From NCBI GenBank assembly GCA_002413075.1, contig DHWG01000208.1, positions 1 to 30,224 on the forward strand: DNA of 30,224 bases, in the 5' to 3' direction. The stretch's first letter is position 1. Every line of letters begins with the position of its first letter. The notes under the pieces are model-generated. The model was not told where the DNA came from and did not search any database. It was given only the letters and a program-made list of their open reading frames with translations. This stretch comes from Desulfosporosinus sp. UBA5188 (GTDB lineage Bacteria > Bacillota > Desulfitobacteriia > Desulfitobacteriales > Desulfitobacteriaceae). The position numbers were made by a program, and so were the translations under genes. Positions 15,016-24,022 of this stretch are shown in pieces.

Positions 15016-15111
15016 GTGTACCTAGGGCAGCAATTTGTCCGAGCGGTACAGGTTTGATTAAGATAATCAGATCACACCGAAGGGATAAAAGCCCAGGCGG
15101 GTAGGTTTCAC
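15016..15111 (+). promoter_or_regulatory. ykkC-class riboswitch, probably the PRPP subtype (2b)
   Basis: P1 pairs GTG-ACCTA (15016-15024) with TAGGT-CAC (15102-15111). The class-defining blocks are CCTAGGGCAGC, TGTCCGAGCGGTAC, ACACCGAAGGGATAAAAGCCC and a following AGGCGGG. ykkC RNAs upstream of purine genes, directly behind a guanine aptamer, have been shown to sense PRPP and to form a two-input logic unit with it. The 3' strand of the aptamer overlaps the 5' arm of the terminator at 15092-15101, so PRPP binding should prevent termination while guanine favours it. The ligand assignment rests on context, since subtypes (guanidine, ppGpp, PRPP) differ by few bases. Confidence 0.88.
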
Positions 15112-15150
15112 TCTGATAAAGGGGGGAATTTGCCCTCCTGGGTTTTCTTT
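15092..15150 (+). terminator. Shared expression-platform terminator of the pur leader
   Basis: CCCAGG-GGG (15092-15101) pairs with CCC-CCTGGG (15133-15142) with one internal mismatch, followed by TTTTCTTTT. The 5' arm is part of the ykkC aptamer, so terminator and aptamer are mutually exclusive. It lies 38 nt before purE. Confidence 0.88.
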
Positions 15151-15187
15151 TGATTGCATGGATAAAAGAGAGAGGGGCGAAGATTAG

Positions 15188-15688
15188 ATGAGTCAGATCG
15201 GTGTTATTATGGGAAGCGATTCAGATTACAAAATTATGCAGGACGCCCTGAAAGTTCTCCGTCAATTCGAACTGGATTTTGAAGTGAAAATCTCTTCTGC
15301 CCATAGAACTTTGGAAAGAACCGTCGACTGGGTGAAAGATTTCGAAGCACAAGGCGGCAAACTCATCATCGCTGCAGCAGGTCTAGCCGCCCACTTGCCG
15401 GGGGTGGTGGCAGGTTCAACTATTCTACCTGTGATCGGTGTACCGCTGAGTAGTGGCGCGATGGAAGGAATCGACGCCCTCTACTCCATCGTGCAAATGC
15501 CACCAGGAATTCCAGTTGCGACGGTTGGCATAGGTGCGGCTCGTAATGCAGCGTTGCTGGCGGTACAGATCTTAGCCATTCAGGACGAAGCCTTGAGTAT
15601 TAAGGTCAAAAACTACCGAGCTCAGATGCTGAAGGATATCGAGGCGAAGGACGAAGCCTTGCAAAAACGCCTAAGTGACGTGCATTAA
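15188..15688 (+). CDS. purE: PurE, N5-carboxyaminoimidazole ribonucleotide mutase (166 aa)
   Basis: This is class I PurE: GVIMGSDSDY phosphate loop, SAHRT with the catalytic His39 intact, AAGLAAHLPG and SIVQMPPGIPVATV. It converts N5-CAIR to CAIR in de novo purine synthesis. Class I enzymes need PurK to make N5-CAIR; no purK is in the window. First gene of the pur operon, with a GGGGCGA-type ribosome site and ATG at 15188, directly behind the double riboswitch. It is about 82% identical to the bza-linked paralogue at 7380-7880, which has lost this histidine, pointing to a gene duplication within this lineage. Confidence 0.97.
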   Translation: MSQIGVIMGSDSDYKIMQDALKVLRQFELDFEVKISSAHRTLERTVDWVKDFEAQGGKLIIAAAGLAAHLPGVVAGSTILPVIGVPLSSGAMEGIDALYSIVQMPPGIPVATVGIGAARNAALLAVQILAIQDEALSIKVKNYRAQMLKDIEAKDEALQKRLSDVH

Positions 15689-15734
15689 TAGACAAAAGTA
15701 ACGAGACTATTTAAGAAATAAAGGGGACATCTTG

Positions 15735-17030
15735 ATGATTGAACGGTATACGCTTCCTGAAATGGGAGGGATTTGGACAGACGAACATCGACTCACTCTG
15801 TGGTTGAAAATTGAAATTGCAGCGTGTGAAGGCTGGGCAAAACTAGGCAAGATTCCGTATGAGGCCGTAGAGGTTATTCGAGAGAAGGCTTCTTTTTCTT
15901 GGGAAAGAGTACAAGCCTTAGAAGAAGTGACCCAGCATGATGTGTTGGCTTTCTTGACCAATGTTGCAGAAAATGTGGGCGATGAAGCAAAGCACATTCA
16001 TCTAGGTCTTACGTCTTCGGATGTCTTGGATACGGCTTTGTCTCTGCAATTGGTGGAAGCATCCGATATATTGTTGACAAAAATGGTGGGTTTAGAAGCC
16101 GTCCTGCGCCGTAGAGCGTTAGAACATCGTGACACAATCATGATGGGGCGAACGCATGGCATTCATGCAGAACCGATTACCTTCGGATTAAAGATTGCGG
16201 TGTGGTATGACGAAATTAGACGTCAAAAGAGGCGCTTAGCCTTTGCCCGTGAGGAGATACGGGTTGGGAAAATTTCTGGTGCTGTTGGGACTTTTGCGAA
16301 TGTAGATCCTCAAGTTGAAGCGCATGTTTGTCAAGTGCTTGACTTAGAACCGGCCCCGATTTCGACTCAAATCCTACAACGCGACCGACATGCTTTTTTC
16401 ATGACCACACTAGCAGGGATCGCCAGTTCGCTGGATAAAATGGCGACCGAGCTTCGTAACTTACAGCGTACGGATGTTCATGAGGTCGAAGAAGCCTTTG
16501 GAATAGGTCAGAAAGGCTCTTCAGCGATGCCCCACAAGAAAAATCCCATCACACCAGAACGTATTTGTGGAATGGCTCGAGTTGTTCGTGCGAATGCCCA
16601 AGTAGCGCTAGAAAACGTCGCCTTGTGGCACGAGCGGGATATCTCACACTCCTCCGCAGAACGAATGATCTTACCCGATAGCACGATTGCTTTAGACTAT
16701 ATGCTCCACAAGATGACCCAGCTCATGGATCGGCTGCAGGTTTTTCCAGAGCAAATGAAAGAGAATATAGACAAAGGATTCGGGTTAATATTTTCTCAAC
16801 GGGTTATGCTCACTTTAGTGGATAAGGGCGTCAGCCGGGAAAACGCGTACGCTTTGGTGCAACGTAATGCCATGGAAGCCTGGAATACTAAAGAGCAATT
16901 TCAAAGTCTACTCAATCGAGATCCTATCATCCGAGAATATTTAGATGAAAATGAAATAAGCGCCTTGTTTGATTATGCCTATCATACTAAGCATGTGGCG
17001 GACATTTTTCAGCGTCTAGGCCTCGTTTAG
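15735..17030 (+). CDS. purB: PurB, adenylosuccinate lyase (431 aa)
   Basis: The fumarase/aspartase-superfamily signature SSAMPHKKNPI is present, as are TSSDVLDTA, GRTHGIHAEP and the C-terminal dimer region. It cleaves SAICAR to AICAR plus fumarate and adenylosuccinate to AMP plus fumarate. ATG 15735 is preferred over the adjacent in-frame TTG at 15732 because AAGGGG lies about 8 nt upstream. The gene begins 46 nt after purE and has normal family length. The following 134-nt gap contains two mutually exclusive hairpins but no gene. Confidence 0.96.
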   Translation: MIERYTLPEMGGIWTDEHRLTLWLKIEIAACEGWAKLGKIPYEAVEVIREKASFSWERVQALEEVTQHDVLAFLTNVAENVGDEAKHIHLGLTSSDVLDTALSLQLVEASDILLTKMVGLEAVLRRRALEHRDTIMMGRTHGIHAEPITFGLKIAVWYDEIRRQKRRLAFAREEIRVGKISGAVGTFANVDPQVEAHVCQVLDLEPAPISTQILQRDRHAFFMTTLAGIASSLDKMATELRNLQRTDVHEVEEAFGIGQKGSSAMPHKKNPITPERICGMARVVRANAQVALENVALWHERDISHSSAERMILPDSTIALDYMLHKMTQLMDRLQVFPEQMKENIDKGFGLIFSQRVMLTLVDKGVSRENAYALVQRNAMEAWNTKEQFQSLLNRDPIIREYLDENEISALFDYAYHTKHVADIFQRLGLV

Positions 17031-17067
17031 GTTGAAGGCGAGTGAACTCGTTCAACTAAAGTTGAAC
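17031..17067 (+). repeat. Overlapping inverted repeats in the purB-purC gap
   Basis: GTTGAA-GG-CGAGT (17031-17043) pairs with ACTCG-TTCAAC (17046-17056), while GTTCAAC (17050-17056) can instead pair with GTTGAAC (17061-17067). The two hairpins cannot form together. There is no T-run, so simple termination is unlikely; a processing or mRNA-stability site is possible. Confidence 0.45.
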
Positions 17068-17164
17068 ATAGAAACTTCGGTGGGGGAGTCTCACAATTGA
17101 ATTAAATGTTACGTTCTCCAAACCGTTTTGAGGACAAATTTGGAAGTAAGGAAGGAATAAGAAG

Positions 17165-17884
17165 ATGAAAAAGTTAGAATTAAAATATGAGGGAAAAGCC
17201 AAGAGAGTCTATGCGACCGACGAAAGCGATTATTTATGGGTGGCGTACAAAGATGATGCGACGGCTTTAAACGGTAAGAAAAAAGGGACCATCAACGATA
17301 AGGGCGAAATTAATAACCAGTTATCGGCCTTGTTCTTTGAAGAAATAGAAAAAGCTGGCATCATAACACACTATGTCCGTCTTCTAAGCAATCGAGATAT
17401 GCTCGTACGCTCTCTAGAAATGATCCCCCTTGAAGTCGTTGTGCGGAACGTCGTGACGGGGAGCTTAGGCAAACGTCTTTCAGTGCCAGAAGGTTTTGTT
17501 CTCTCCCAACCGGTTGTGGAATTGTATTATAAAGATGATGAACTAGGAGACCCAATGGTTAATGAAACTCATATTGCGGCGATGAAATGGGCAAGTGCTG
17601 CAGATACTAAGGAAATACAGGCCTCAGGCTTAAAAATTAATACAATATTACAGAACATATTGACCAAGGCTGGAATCGAACTAATTGACTTTAAGTTGGA
17701 ATTTGGTATTGCGGATGGAAAAGTCTACCTGGGCGATGAAATATCTCCAGATACTTGCCGCTATTGGGATATAAAAACTAGAGAAAAGCTGGACAAAGAT
17801 CGCTTCCGGCAGGATCTTGGACACATTGAAGAAGCGTATCAAGATGTTTTCCGTCGAGTTAAAGCGGTTATAAAACCTATTTAA
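17165..17884 (+). CDS. purC: PurC, SAICAR synthetase (239 aa)
   Basis: The family pattern is clear: YEGKAKRVYATDE at the N-terminus, the central PLEVVVRNVVTGSLGKR, LIDFKLEFG and DEISPDTCRYWD. It ligates aspartate to CAIR using ATP. Start ATG follows GGAAGGAATAAGAAG. The 239-residue length is typical of bacterial single-domain PurC. It lies within the operon 134 nt after purB and 65 nt before purF. Confidence 0.97.
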   Translation: MKKLELKYEGKAKRVYATDESDYLWVAYKDDATALNGKKKGTINDKGEINNQLSALFFEEIEKAGIITHYVRLLSNRDMLVRSLEMIPLEVVVRNVVTGSLGKRLSVPEGFVLSQPVVELYYKDDELGDPMVNETHIAAMKWASAADTKEIQASGLKINTILQNILTKAGIELIDFKLEFGIADGKVYLGDEISPDTCRYWDIKTREKLDKDRFRQDLGHIEEAYQDVFRRVKAVIKPI

Positions 17885-17949
17885 GTAAAAGTAATCAGAA
17901 ATTCAAGAGGAACGCTTTAGTTTGAAGCGACGAGATAGGGGGTCCGAAC

Positions 17950-19362
17950 GTGTTTGAATTTGGAGAGGACAAGCTGAAAGATGAATGTGGTGTCTTTGGA
18001 ATTTACGCGCCTGATCAAGAGGTTGCCCGTTTAACTTACTACGGGCTATACGCCTTACAGCATCGTGGGCAGGAAAGCGCCGGAATCGCGGTTTCAGATG
18101 GACGAAGCATTATTGTGCATAAAGGAATGGGCCTGGTGTCAGAGGTGTTTTCTGACAGCGTTGTTGATCGCTTGAAGGGTAAAATGGCGATTGGGCATGT
18201 TCGCTACTCCACGACAGGATCAAGCCTCTTGGCAAATGCTCAGCCCTTGGTTGTGCACTATCAAAAAGGCATGATGGCTTTGGCACATAATGGGAATTTA
18301 ACTAATGCGCTGGAACTTCGCGAAGAACTGGGGAAAAACGGGGCGGTTTTCCAAACGACCATTGATAGCGAGGTCATTATCAACCTGATTACTAGATATA
18401 GCAGGGACACCATAGAAGATGCCTTAGTTAAGACCATGATGGATCTCCGTGGGGCGTATGCATTAGTCATCTTGGCAGAGGATAAGCTTTTTGGATTGAG
18501 AGATCCTCATGGCGTTCGACCCTTATGTATTGGCCGATTGGGAGACCGATATTGCCTAGCTTCAGAAAGTTGCGCACTCGATACCATTGGCGCAGAGTTT
18601 GTTAGGGATGTGGAACCAGGTGAGATTGTGGTGATCGATGAAGAGGGTCTACACTCGAGGCAAGGACTCACCAGGACTAATCGGTCGTCTTGTGCCTTCG
18701 AATACATTTATTTCGCTCGACCGGATAGCACCATCGATCAGTTGAACGTCGCAGAGAGCCGACGTCAGATGGGCATAGAACTTGCCCATGAATGTCCCAT
18801 TGAGGCGGATATTGTCATTGCAGTCCCGGACTCTGGGACTGCATCTGCCTTGGGTTATGCCACGGCCTTGGGGATTCCCTTCGGAGAAGGACTTATTAAA
18901 AACCGTTATGTCGGTCGTACCTTTATTCAACCGACTCAGGCCATGAGAGAAGTGGGTGTTCGTCTTAAGCTTAACGCGAATGCGAGCGTCCTGAAAGATA
19001 AACGTGTTGTGATGATTGATGATTCGATCGTCCGCGGTACGACAAGTTGCAAGCTAGTGGATATGGTCAAGAAAGCAGGGGCCAAAGAAGTACACTTTTT
19101 AATCAGTTCTCCGCCTGTAGCCTATCCTTGTTACTACGGGATTGACACGGCAGAACGCGAAAAACTTATTGCCAATCAATTGGATGTCGAAGGGATTCGG
19201 AAGTATATAGGGGCCGATTCGTTGCATTATATCTCTGAAGAAGGCTTGCTACGGGCGCTTGGTACGAAGACAGTTTGTTTGGCTTGTTTTAATGGAACGT
19301 ATCCGATCCCAGTTTCAAGCTTGAACCGGGGTAAAAACGATTTTGAAATACAGAAATGCTAG
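17950..19362 (+). CDS. purF: PurF, amidophosphoribosyltransferase, iron-sulfur type (470 aa)
   Basis: The N-terminal Ntn glutaminase begins after a 12-residue propeptide: Cys13 in DECGVFG would be the processed nucleophile. The C-terminal phosphoribosyltransferase has the PRPP loop VVMIDDSIVRGTTS. Cysteines at SSCAFEYIYF, AYPCYYG and CLACF match the four ligands of the structural 4Fe-4S cluster of the Bacillus-type enzyme, fitting an anaerobe. It catalyses the committed step, PRPP plus glutamine to phosphoribosylamine, so both riboswitch ligands report on its substrate and end product. Start GTG has AGGGGGT 7 nt upstream. Confidence 0.97.
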   Translation: MFEFGEDKLKDECGVFGIYAPDQEVARLTYYGLYALQHRGQESAGIAVSDGRSIIVHKGMGLVSEVFSDSVVDRLKGKMAIGHVRYSTTGSSLLANAQPLVVHYQKGMMALAHNGNLTNALELREELGKNGAVFQTTIDSEVIINLITRYSRDTIEDALVKTMMDLRGAYALVILAEDKLFGLRDPHGVRPLCIGRLGDRYCLASESCALDTIGAEFVRDVEPGEIVVIDEEGLHSRQGLTRTNRSSCAFEYIYFARPDSTIDQLNVAESRRQMGIELAHECPIEADIVIAVPDSGTASALGYATALGIPFGEGLIKNRYVGRTFIQPTQAMREVGVRLKLNANASVLKDKRVVMIDDSIVRGTTSCKLVDMVKKAGAKEVHFLISSPPVAYPCYYGIDTAEREKLIANQLDVEGIRKYIGADSLHYISEEGLLRALGTKTVCLACFNGTYPIPVSSLNRGKNDFEIQKC

Positions 19363-19374
19363 GAGGAAACAACG

Positions 19375-20388
19375 TTGGGATATTCTTATAAAGATGCGGG
19401 CGTCGACATCGATGCCGGTAATGAAGTGGTGGAGCTCATAAAACCAGCGGTCGCTCGGACACTCCGTCCCGAAGTTCTCGGTGGGCTTGGAGGGTTTGGC
19501 GGACTGTTCAAACTGGATCTGGAGAAATATCCGGACCCAGTTCTTGTCTCAGGAACCGATGGCGTGGGAACGAAGCTGCGACTCGCTTTCCAAATGAATA
19601 AGCATGATAGCATTGGACAAGATGCCGTGGCCATGTGTGTCAATGATATTTTGGTTCAAGGTGCGGAACCGTTGTTTTTTCTAGATTATCTGGCGGTTGG
19701 TAAAGTGGACCCAAAGCGCGTTGCTGAAGTCGTCGTTGGGGTAGCCAAAGGGTGTGAAATGGCAGGCTGCGCGCTGATTGGCGGAGAAACGGCTGAAATG
19801 CCTGGCTTTTATGGCGAAGATGAATATGATATTGCCGGGTTCTCAGTGGGCGCGGTGAATCGCAATCAGTTGATTGACGGCTCGAAAATTCAGGACGGTG
19901 ATGTGCTCATTGGCTTAGCTTCCACCGGACTCCATAGTAATGGGTATTCCTTAGCCCGTAAAATAGTTGAAACGGTCGACTTGAATGAGGTCTTTGCTGA
20001 GCTGGGAGAAACACTCGGGGAGGCCTTGCTTCGTCCCACCAGAATTTATGTTAAATCTATTTTACCGCTGATCCCAGGGGGTGAAATTCTAGGCATGGCC
20101 CATATTACCGGGGGCGGATTAACCGGCAATATTCCTCGTATCTTGCCCAAAGGCCTGGGCGTTCGAATTGATACCTCAACTTGGGAACGTCCTCCCATCT
20201 TCGCCTTGCTACAACGGTTAGGTGATGTCGCTCGGCCAGAAATGTATCGGACTTTTAACATGGGCGTTGGGTTTGTCATGATTGTGCACCCAGAAGACGC
20301 GGAAAAAGTTTGTCAACAGCTCGATGCGTTCGGTGAAACAAGTTTTGTTATGGGCAGCGTTGTACCCGGAGAAGGTGTGGAATATTGA
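19375..20388 (+). CDS. purM: PurM, AIR synthetase (337 aa)
   Basis: PurM closes FGAM to 5-aminoimidazole ribotide (AIR) with ATP. Landmarks are YKDAGVDIDAGNE, SGTDGVGTKLRLAF, CVNDILVQGAEPLFFLDYL, GGETAEMPGFY and HITGGGLTGNIPR. The TTG start has AGGAGG 8 nt upstream, only 12 nt after purF. Its product AIR is the common substrate of PurE/PurK and of the BzaA/B enzymes encoded at 4747-7365, linking the two operons. The stop overlaps the purN start (TTGA), indicating coupling. Confidence 0.97.
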   Translation: MGYSYKDAGVDIDAGNEVVELIKPAVARTLRPEVLGGLGGFGGLFKLDLEKYPDPVLVSGTDGVGTKLRLAFQMNKHDSIGQDAVAMCVNDILVQGAEPLFFLDYLAVGKVDPKRVAEVVVGVAKGCEMAGCALIGGETAEMPGFYGEDEYDIAGFSVGAVNRNQLIDGSKIQDGDVLIGLASTGLHSNGYSLARKIVETVDLNEVFAELGETLGEALLRPTRIYVKSILPLIPGGEILGMAHITGGGLTGNIPRILPKGLGVRIDTSTWERPPIFALLQRLGDVARPEMYRTFNMGVGFVMIVHPEDAEKVCQQLDAFGETSFVMGSVVPGEGVEY

Positions 20389-20999
20389 GAGCTGCAGTAC
20401 TGGCTTCGGGCCGTGGGAGCAACTTACAAGCAATACTAGACGCTTGTAGTAAGGACGGCCTCCCCATAGAAATTGTGGGAGTGGGCTCAGATCAACCAGG
20501 GACAGTTGCACTCAAACGAGCGCTTGTCGCAGGCATCCCCACCCGTGTCTTCCAACTGAGTGATTATCCCCATCGTCAAGCACAAGAAGAGGATATGCTG
20601 ATCTGGATGCGCGAAAATCGGGTCGAACTTTTACTCCTAGCAGGCTATATGAAGGTGCTAGGTCCCAGGTTTATTCGTCAGGCCAATTTCCCCGTCATGA
20701 ATATCCATCCCTCCTTGCTTCCAGCCTTTGCAGGGCTTCATGCTCAGCGCCAAGCTCTTGAATACGGAGTCAAGGTTAGTGGGTGTACGGTGCATTTAGT
20801 GGATGAGGGTTTAGATAGTGGGCCGATCATCTTGCAGGAAGCAGTTCCTGTGTTGGCAGGGGATACGGAAGAGAGCTTGGCACAGAGAATTCTAGAGGTG
20901 GAACATCGTCTCTATCCGGAGGCTATTCGACGGCTGGTTTTAGGTAAAGTTGAGCGGACGGGGCGCCGGGTTCAGATTTTGCAGCAGGAGGTTATTTAA
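20385..20999 (+). CDS. purN: PurN, GAR transformylase (204 aa)
   Basis: Formyl-THF-dependent glycinamide ribonucleotide formyltransferase. The N-terminus RAAVLASGRGSNLQA, the catalytic region FPVMNIHPSLLPAF and GCTVHLVDEGLDSGPII are all present. The start is TTG at 20385 overlapping the purM TGA by four bases, with GGAGAAGG inside purM as ribosome site. Length is normal. It overlaps purM and is one base from purH, so it is part of a tightly coupled block. Confidence 0.97.
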   Translation: MRAAVLASGRGSNLQAILDACSKDGLPIEIVGVGSDQPGTVALKRALVAGIPTRVFQLSDYPHRQAQEEDMLIWMRENRVELLLLAGYMKVLGPRFIRQANFPVMNIHPSLLPAFAGLHAQRQALEYGVKVSGCTVHLVDEGLDSGPIILQEAVPVLAGDTEESLAQRILEVEHRLYPEAIRRLVLGKVERTGRRVQILQQEVI

Positions 21000-21000
21000 A

Positions 21001-22542
21001 TTGAAGAAAAGAGCCTTAATAAGCGTTTCGGACAAGACGGGGATTGTTGATTTTGCCCAAGAACTCGTGGCGCTAGGTTTTGAATTGATTTCCACCGGCG
21101 GGACGTACAAGGCACTGGATGAGGCCAATATTCCCGTTCTATATGTCAGCGAGATCACGGGATTTCCGGAAATATTAGATGGTCGTGTGAAAACGCTCCA
21201 CCCTTTAATTCACGGCGGAATTTTAGCGCAGGACACGGTGGAACATAGGAAGCAAATGGCGGAAAATGGGATTAGCTTTATCGATCTAGTCGTCGTTAAT
21301 CTTTATCCGTTTCGAGAGACGATTGCCAAGCCTGGCGTAAGTTTTGAAGAGGCCATTGAAAATATTGACGTCGGTGGACCGACCATGGTGCGTGCTGCCG
21401 CCAAAAACCACGAACGGGTGATCGTCGTGGTTAAGCCAGAAGCCTATGCGAATGTTTTAAGCGCGCTGCGCGAAGATACGGTTTCGGAGGACATGCGCCG
21501 CAGATTGGCGGCTGAAGCCTTTGCCCACACGGCAGAATATGATCGACTGATTGCCGGGTACTTAGAACGACAGATTGAACCGATCGACAGTTTTCCAAAA
21601 ACATTTCGTTTTGTAGCTCAAAAAGCACAAGAGTTGCGGTATGGAGAAAATCCGCACCAAGAGGCAGCCTTTTATGTGAACCAAGAAACTGGCGGAGGGA
21701 CCCTCGCCACGGGAAAACAAATTCAAGGGAAAGAGCTTTCTTACAATAACTGGGTTGACATGGATGCTGCGTGGAAGATTGTTCTGGAGTTTGAATCGTG
21801 CGCTGCGACCATTATTAAGCACACGAATCCTTGCGGAGTTGCTTTGGGCAAGACCCCGTTAGAGGCTTATGAAAGCGCCCTTGCTGCCGATCCAGTGTCT
21901 GCTTATGGTGGAATTATTGCCTTGAACCGAGTGGTCGATACAGACTGTGCGAAAGCGATTAAAGAATGTTTTTATGAAGTGATTATTGCGCCGGAATTTA
22001 GTCCCGAAGCTCGAGAAATTCTTAGTGCTAAAGTAAATCTCCGGCTTTTTGTGGTCGCAAGAGGAGACGCTGGTAAATCGCCTTCTAGCTGGGCCCTTAA
22101 AAGTATCGACGGAGGATATCTGGTGCAGGAGGTTGATGGCGGAACAACGCCCGTCAGCGAATGGGATGTTGTGACCGATCTACGGCCTTCAACAGAGGAT
22201 TTTATAGCGCTCGATTTTGCATGGCGGGTCGTGAAACATGTCAAATCGAATGCCATTGTGGTCACAGATCAGAGTGCAACACTGGGGGTTGGAGCCGGAC
22301 AAATGAATCGAGTCGGATCGGCTAAGCTTGCCCTAGATCAAGCCGGTGATAAGGCCAAAGGGGCTTATTTAGCCTCTGACGCTTTCTTTCCTTTTCCAGA
22401 TTCGATTGAAGCGGCGGCCAAAGCCGGGATCCGGGCAATTGTTCAGCCAGGGGGATCTATTCACGATCCAGCGGTCATCGAGGCAGCCAATCGCTTGAAA
22501 ATTATCATGGTCTTTACGCATCGACGACATTTTCAACATTAA
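21001..22542 (+). CDS. purH: PurH, AICAR transformylase / IMP cyclohydrolase (513 aa)
   Basis: The bifunctional enzyme makes the last two steps to IMP. The N-terminal cyclohydrolase (ALISVSDKTGIVDFA, STGGTYKAL, DGRVKTLHP, GGPTMVRAAAKN) is followed by the transformylase (LRYGENPHQEAA, IIKHTNPCGVA, SDAFFPFPDSIE, QPGGSIHD). TTG 21001 is the start: AGGAGG lies 9 nt upstream and homology begins here, although the frame stays open further up inside purN. The gene follows the purN stop by one base. Full-length and intact. Confidence 0.97.
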   Translation: MKKRALISVSDKTGIVDFAQELVALGFELISTGGTYKALDEANIPVLYVSEITGFPEILDGRVKTLHPLIHGGILAQDTVEHRKQMAENGISFIDLVVVNLYPFRETIAKPGVSFEEAIENIDVGGPTMVRAAAKNHERVIVVVKPEAYANVLSALREDTVSEDMRRRLAAEAFAHTAEYDRLIAGYLERQIEPIDSFPKTFRFVAQKAQELRYGENPHQEAAFYVNQETGGGTLATGKQIQGKELSYNNWVDMDAAWKIVLEFESCAATIIKHTNPCGVALGKTPLEAYESALAADPVSAYGGIIALNRVVDTDCAKAIKECFYEVIIAPEFSPEAREILSAKVNLRLFVVARGDAGKSPSSWALKSIDGGYLVQEVDGGTTPVSEWDVVTDLRPSTEDFIALDFAWRVVKHVKSNAIVVTDQSATLGVGAGQMNRVGSAKLALDQAGDKAKGAYLASDAFFPFPDSIEAAAKAGIRAIVQPGGSIHDPAVIEAANRLKIIMVFTHRRHFQH

Positions 22543-22616
22543 TAAAAAAATAAATAAATAACTAAGGGCCTTAAGCCAGACGAGAGAAAATATTGGGGAG
22601 ATGAGGTGAGATAAAC

Positions 22617-23876
22617 GTGGGTAACCTTCGAGTATTAATCATAGGCAACGGAGGCCGAGAACATGCTTTGGCTTGGAAATTAGCGCAAAGCCCAGACCTC
22701 GAACGTCTCTTTGTAGCACCGGGGAATGCTGGGACCGTGTTGTGGAATGTAGCTATTTCGGCTCAGGATATTTCTGCGTTAGTGGCGTTTGCGCTCAAGG
22801 AGACCATTGATTTAACGGTTGTTGGTCCGGAAGATCCCTTGAGTCAAGGTATTGTGGATGCTTTTCATAAGGCAGGTCTGCGGATTTTTGGACCAACCCA
22901 GGCTGCAGCGCAGCTGGAGGGAAGCAAATCCTTTGCCAAAATTATTATGGAAAGCGCAAAGATTCCTACGGCAAAGTGGAAGACGTTTGAAGACAACGAG
23001 CAGGCGAAGACCTATGTCAGAACCATCGGAGCCCCCTGCGTCTTAAAGGCAGATGGCTTAGCTGCGGGTAAGGGTGTCATTGTCGCGATGGACCTGGAAA
23101 CCGCGCTTCAGGCCGTCGATGAAATTCTGGAGGGCGGTTTCGGGGCCGCTGGCAAGAGGCTCGTGATCGAAGAATTTCTAACAGGGCAAGAGGTCAGCCT
23201 GCTTTGCTTCTGTGATGGAGAAACTGCGTTCCCTATGGCTCCAGTTCAGGACCACAAGCGGGCACTGGAGGGTGACCTTGGGCTTAACACAGGAGGAATG
23301 GGCACCTATAGCCCACCACCTATTTGGACGGCTGAAATCGAAGCCAACGTCATGCGTGATTTTGTTGCCCCAACCTTACAGGTGATGCGCGAGAGGGGGA
23401 CTCCGTTTCAAGGGGTGCTCTTCTTAGGGTTGATACTCACGGAGCAGGGCCCGAAACTTCTGGAATACAATGTCCGGTTCGGCGATCCAGAAACACAAGT
23501 GGTGATGAAACGACTAGAATCAGATCTTTTACCCATCCTTTGGGCCTGCACAGAAGGCCGTTTGGCGGAAGCTCAGTTGGCGTGGAAAGAGGACGTTGCC
23601 GTTTGTGTTGTGATGGCCGCCCCCGGTTATCCTGCGGCCTATGTTAAGGGGGTTCCTATCCACTTACCGGAGGTCAAGAATTCCGATTCAGTCATTTTCC
23701 ATGCTGGAACGGGAATCAGCGAGGGACAACTTGTAAGTACCGGAGGAAGGGTGTTAGGGGTTACCGCTGAAGGTAAAACACTTCATGAAGCTAGGCAAAT
23801 AGCGTATGCTCTCGTGGATCAAATCGAGTTTCCGAAAGCTCATTTCCGACGTGATATTGGGGTCAAAGGGCTGTAG
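22617..23876 (+). CDS. purD: PurD, GAR synthetase (419 aa)
   Basis: This ATP-grasp ligase joins phosphoribosylamine and glycine. It has NGGREHALAWKLAQS, APGNAGT, VVGPEDPLSQGI, LKADGLAAGKGVIVA, GGMGTYSPPP and LEYNVRFGDPETQ. GTG 22617 is the start, after a GAGGTGAG ribosome site. A 74-nt A-rich gap separates it from purH. It is the last gene of the operon, followed by a large hairpin. purL, purQ, purS and purK are not in this operon and must lie elsewhere if the pathway is complete. Confidence 0.97.
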   Translation: MGNLRVLIIGNGGREHALAWKLAQSPDLERLFVAPGNAGTVLWNVAISAQDISALVAFALKETIDLTVVGPEDPLSQGIVDAFHKAGLRIFGPTQAAAQLEGSKSFAKIIMESAKIPTAKWKTFEDNEQAKTYVRTIGAPCVLKADGLAAGKGVIVAMDLETALQAVDEILEGGFGAAGKRLVIEEFLTGQEVSLLCFCDGETAFPMAPVQDHKRALEGDLGLNTGGMGTYSPPPIWTAEIEANVMRDFVAPTLQVMRERGTPFQGVLFLGLILTEQGPKLLEYNVRFGDPETQVVMKRLESDLLPILWACTEGRLAEAQLAWKEDVAVCVVMAAPGYPAAYVKGVPIHLPEVKNSDSVIFHAGTGISEGQLVSTGGRVLGVTAEGKTLHEARQIAYALVDQIEFPKAHFRRDIGVKGL

Positions 23877-23893
23877 CCTGTACCAGATTGTTA

Positions 23894-23960
23894 AAATATA
23901 GAAGGGACTGCCTCAATATAGAAATTATATTTCTATGATGAGGCAGTCCCTTCTATATTT
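23894..23960 (+). terminator. Long hairpin after purD: terminator or palindromic repeat
   Basis: A perfect 22-bp stem (23894-23915 with 23939-23960; core GAAGGGACTGCCTCA) encloses an 8-bp inner stem (ATAGAAAT/ATTTCTAT) in the loop. The T-run is short, so termination of the pur operon is likely but not certain; the length and symmetry also fit a mobile palindromic repeat. Confidence 0.65.
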
Positions 23961-24022
23961 CATACTCTTGGTAGACCTTATATATTTCTAAATAGAGTCT
24001 ATGTCCTCTGGCTGTGAATGTG

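Noticed and set aside
7380..15688. The two purE copies as an assembly duplication
   Set aside because: They differ at many silent and 29 amino-acid positions and have unrelated flanks, so they are genuine paralogues.
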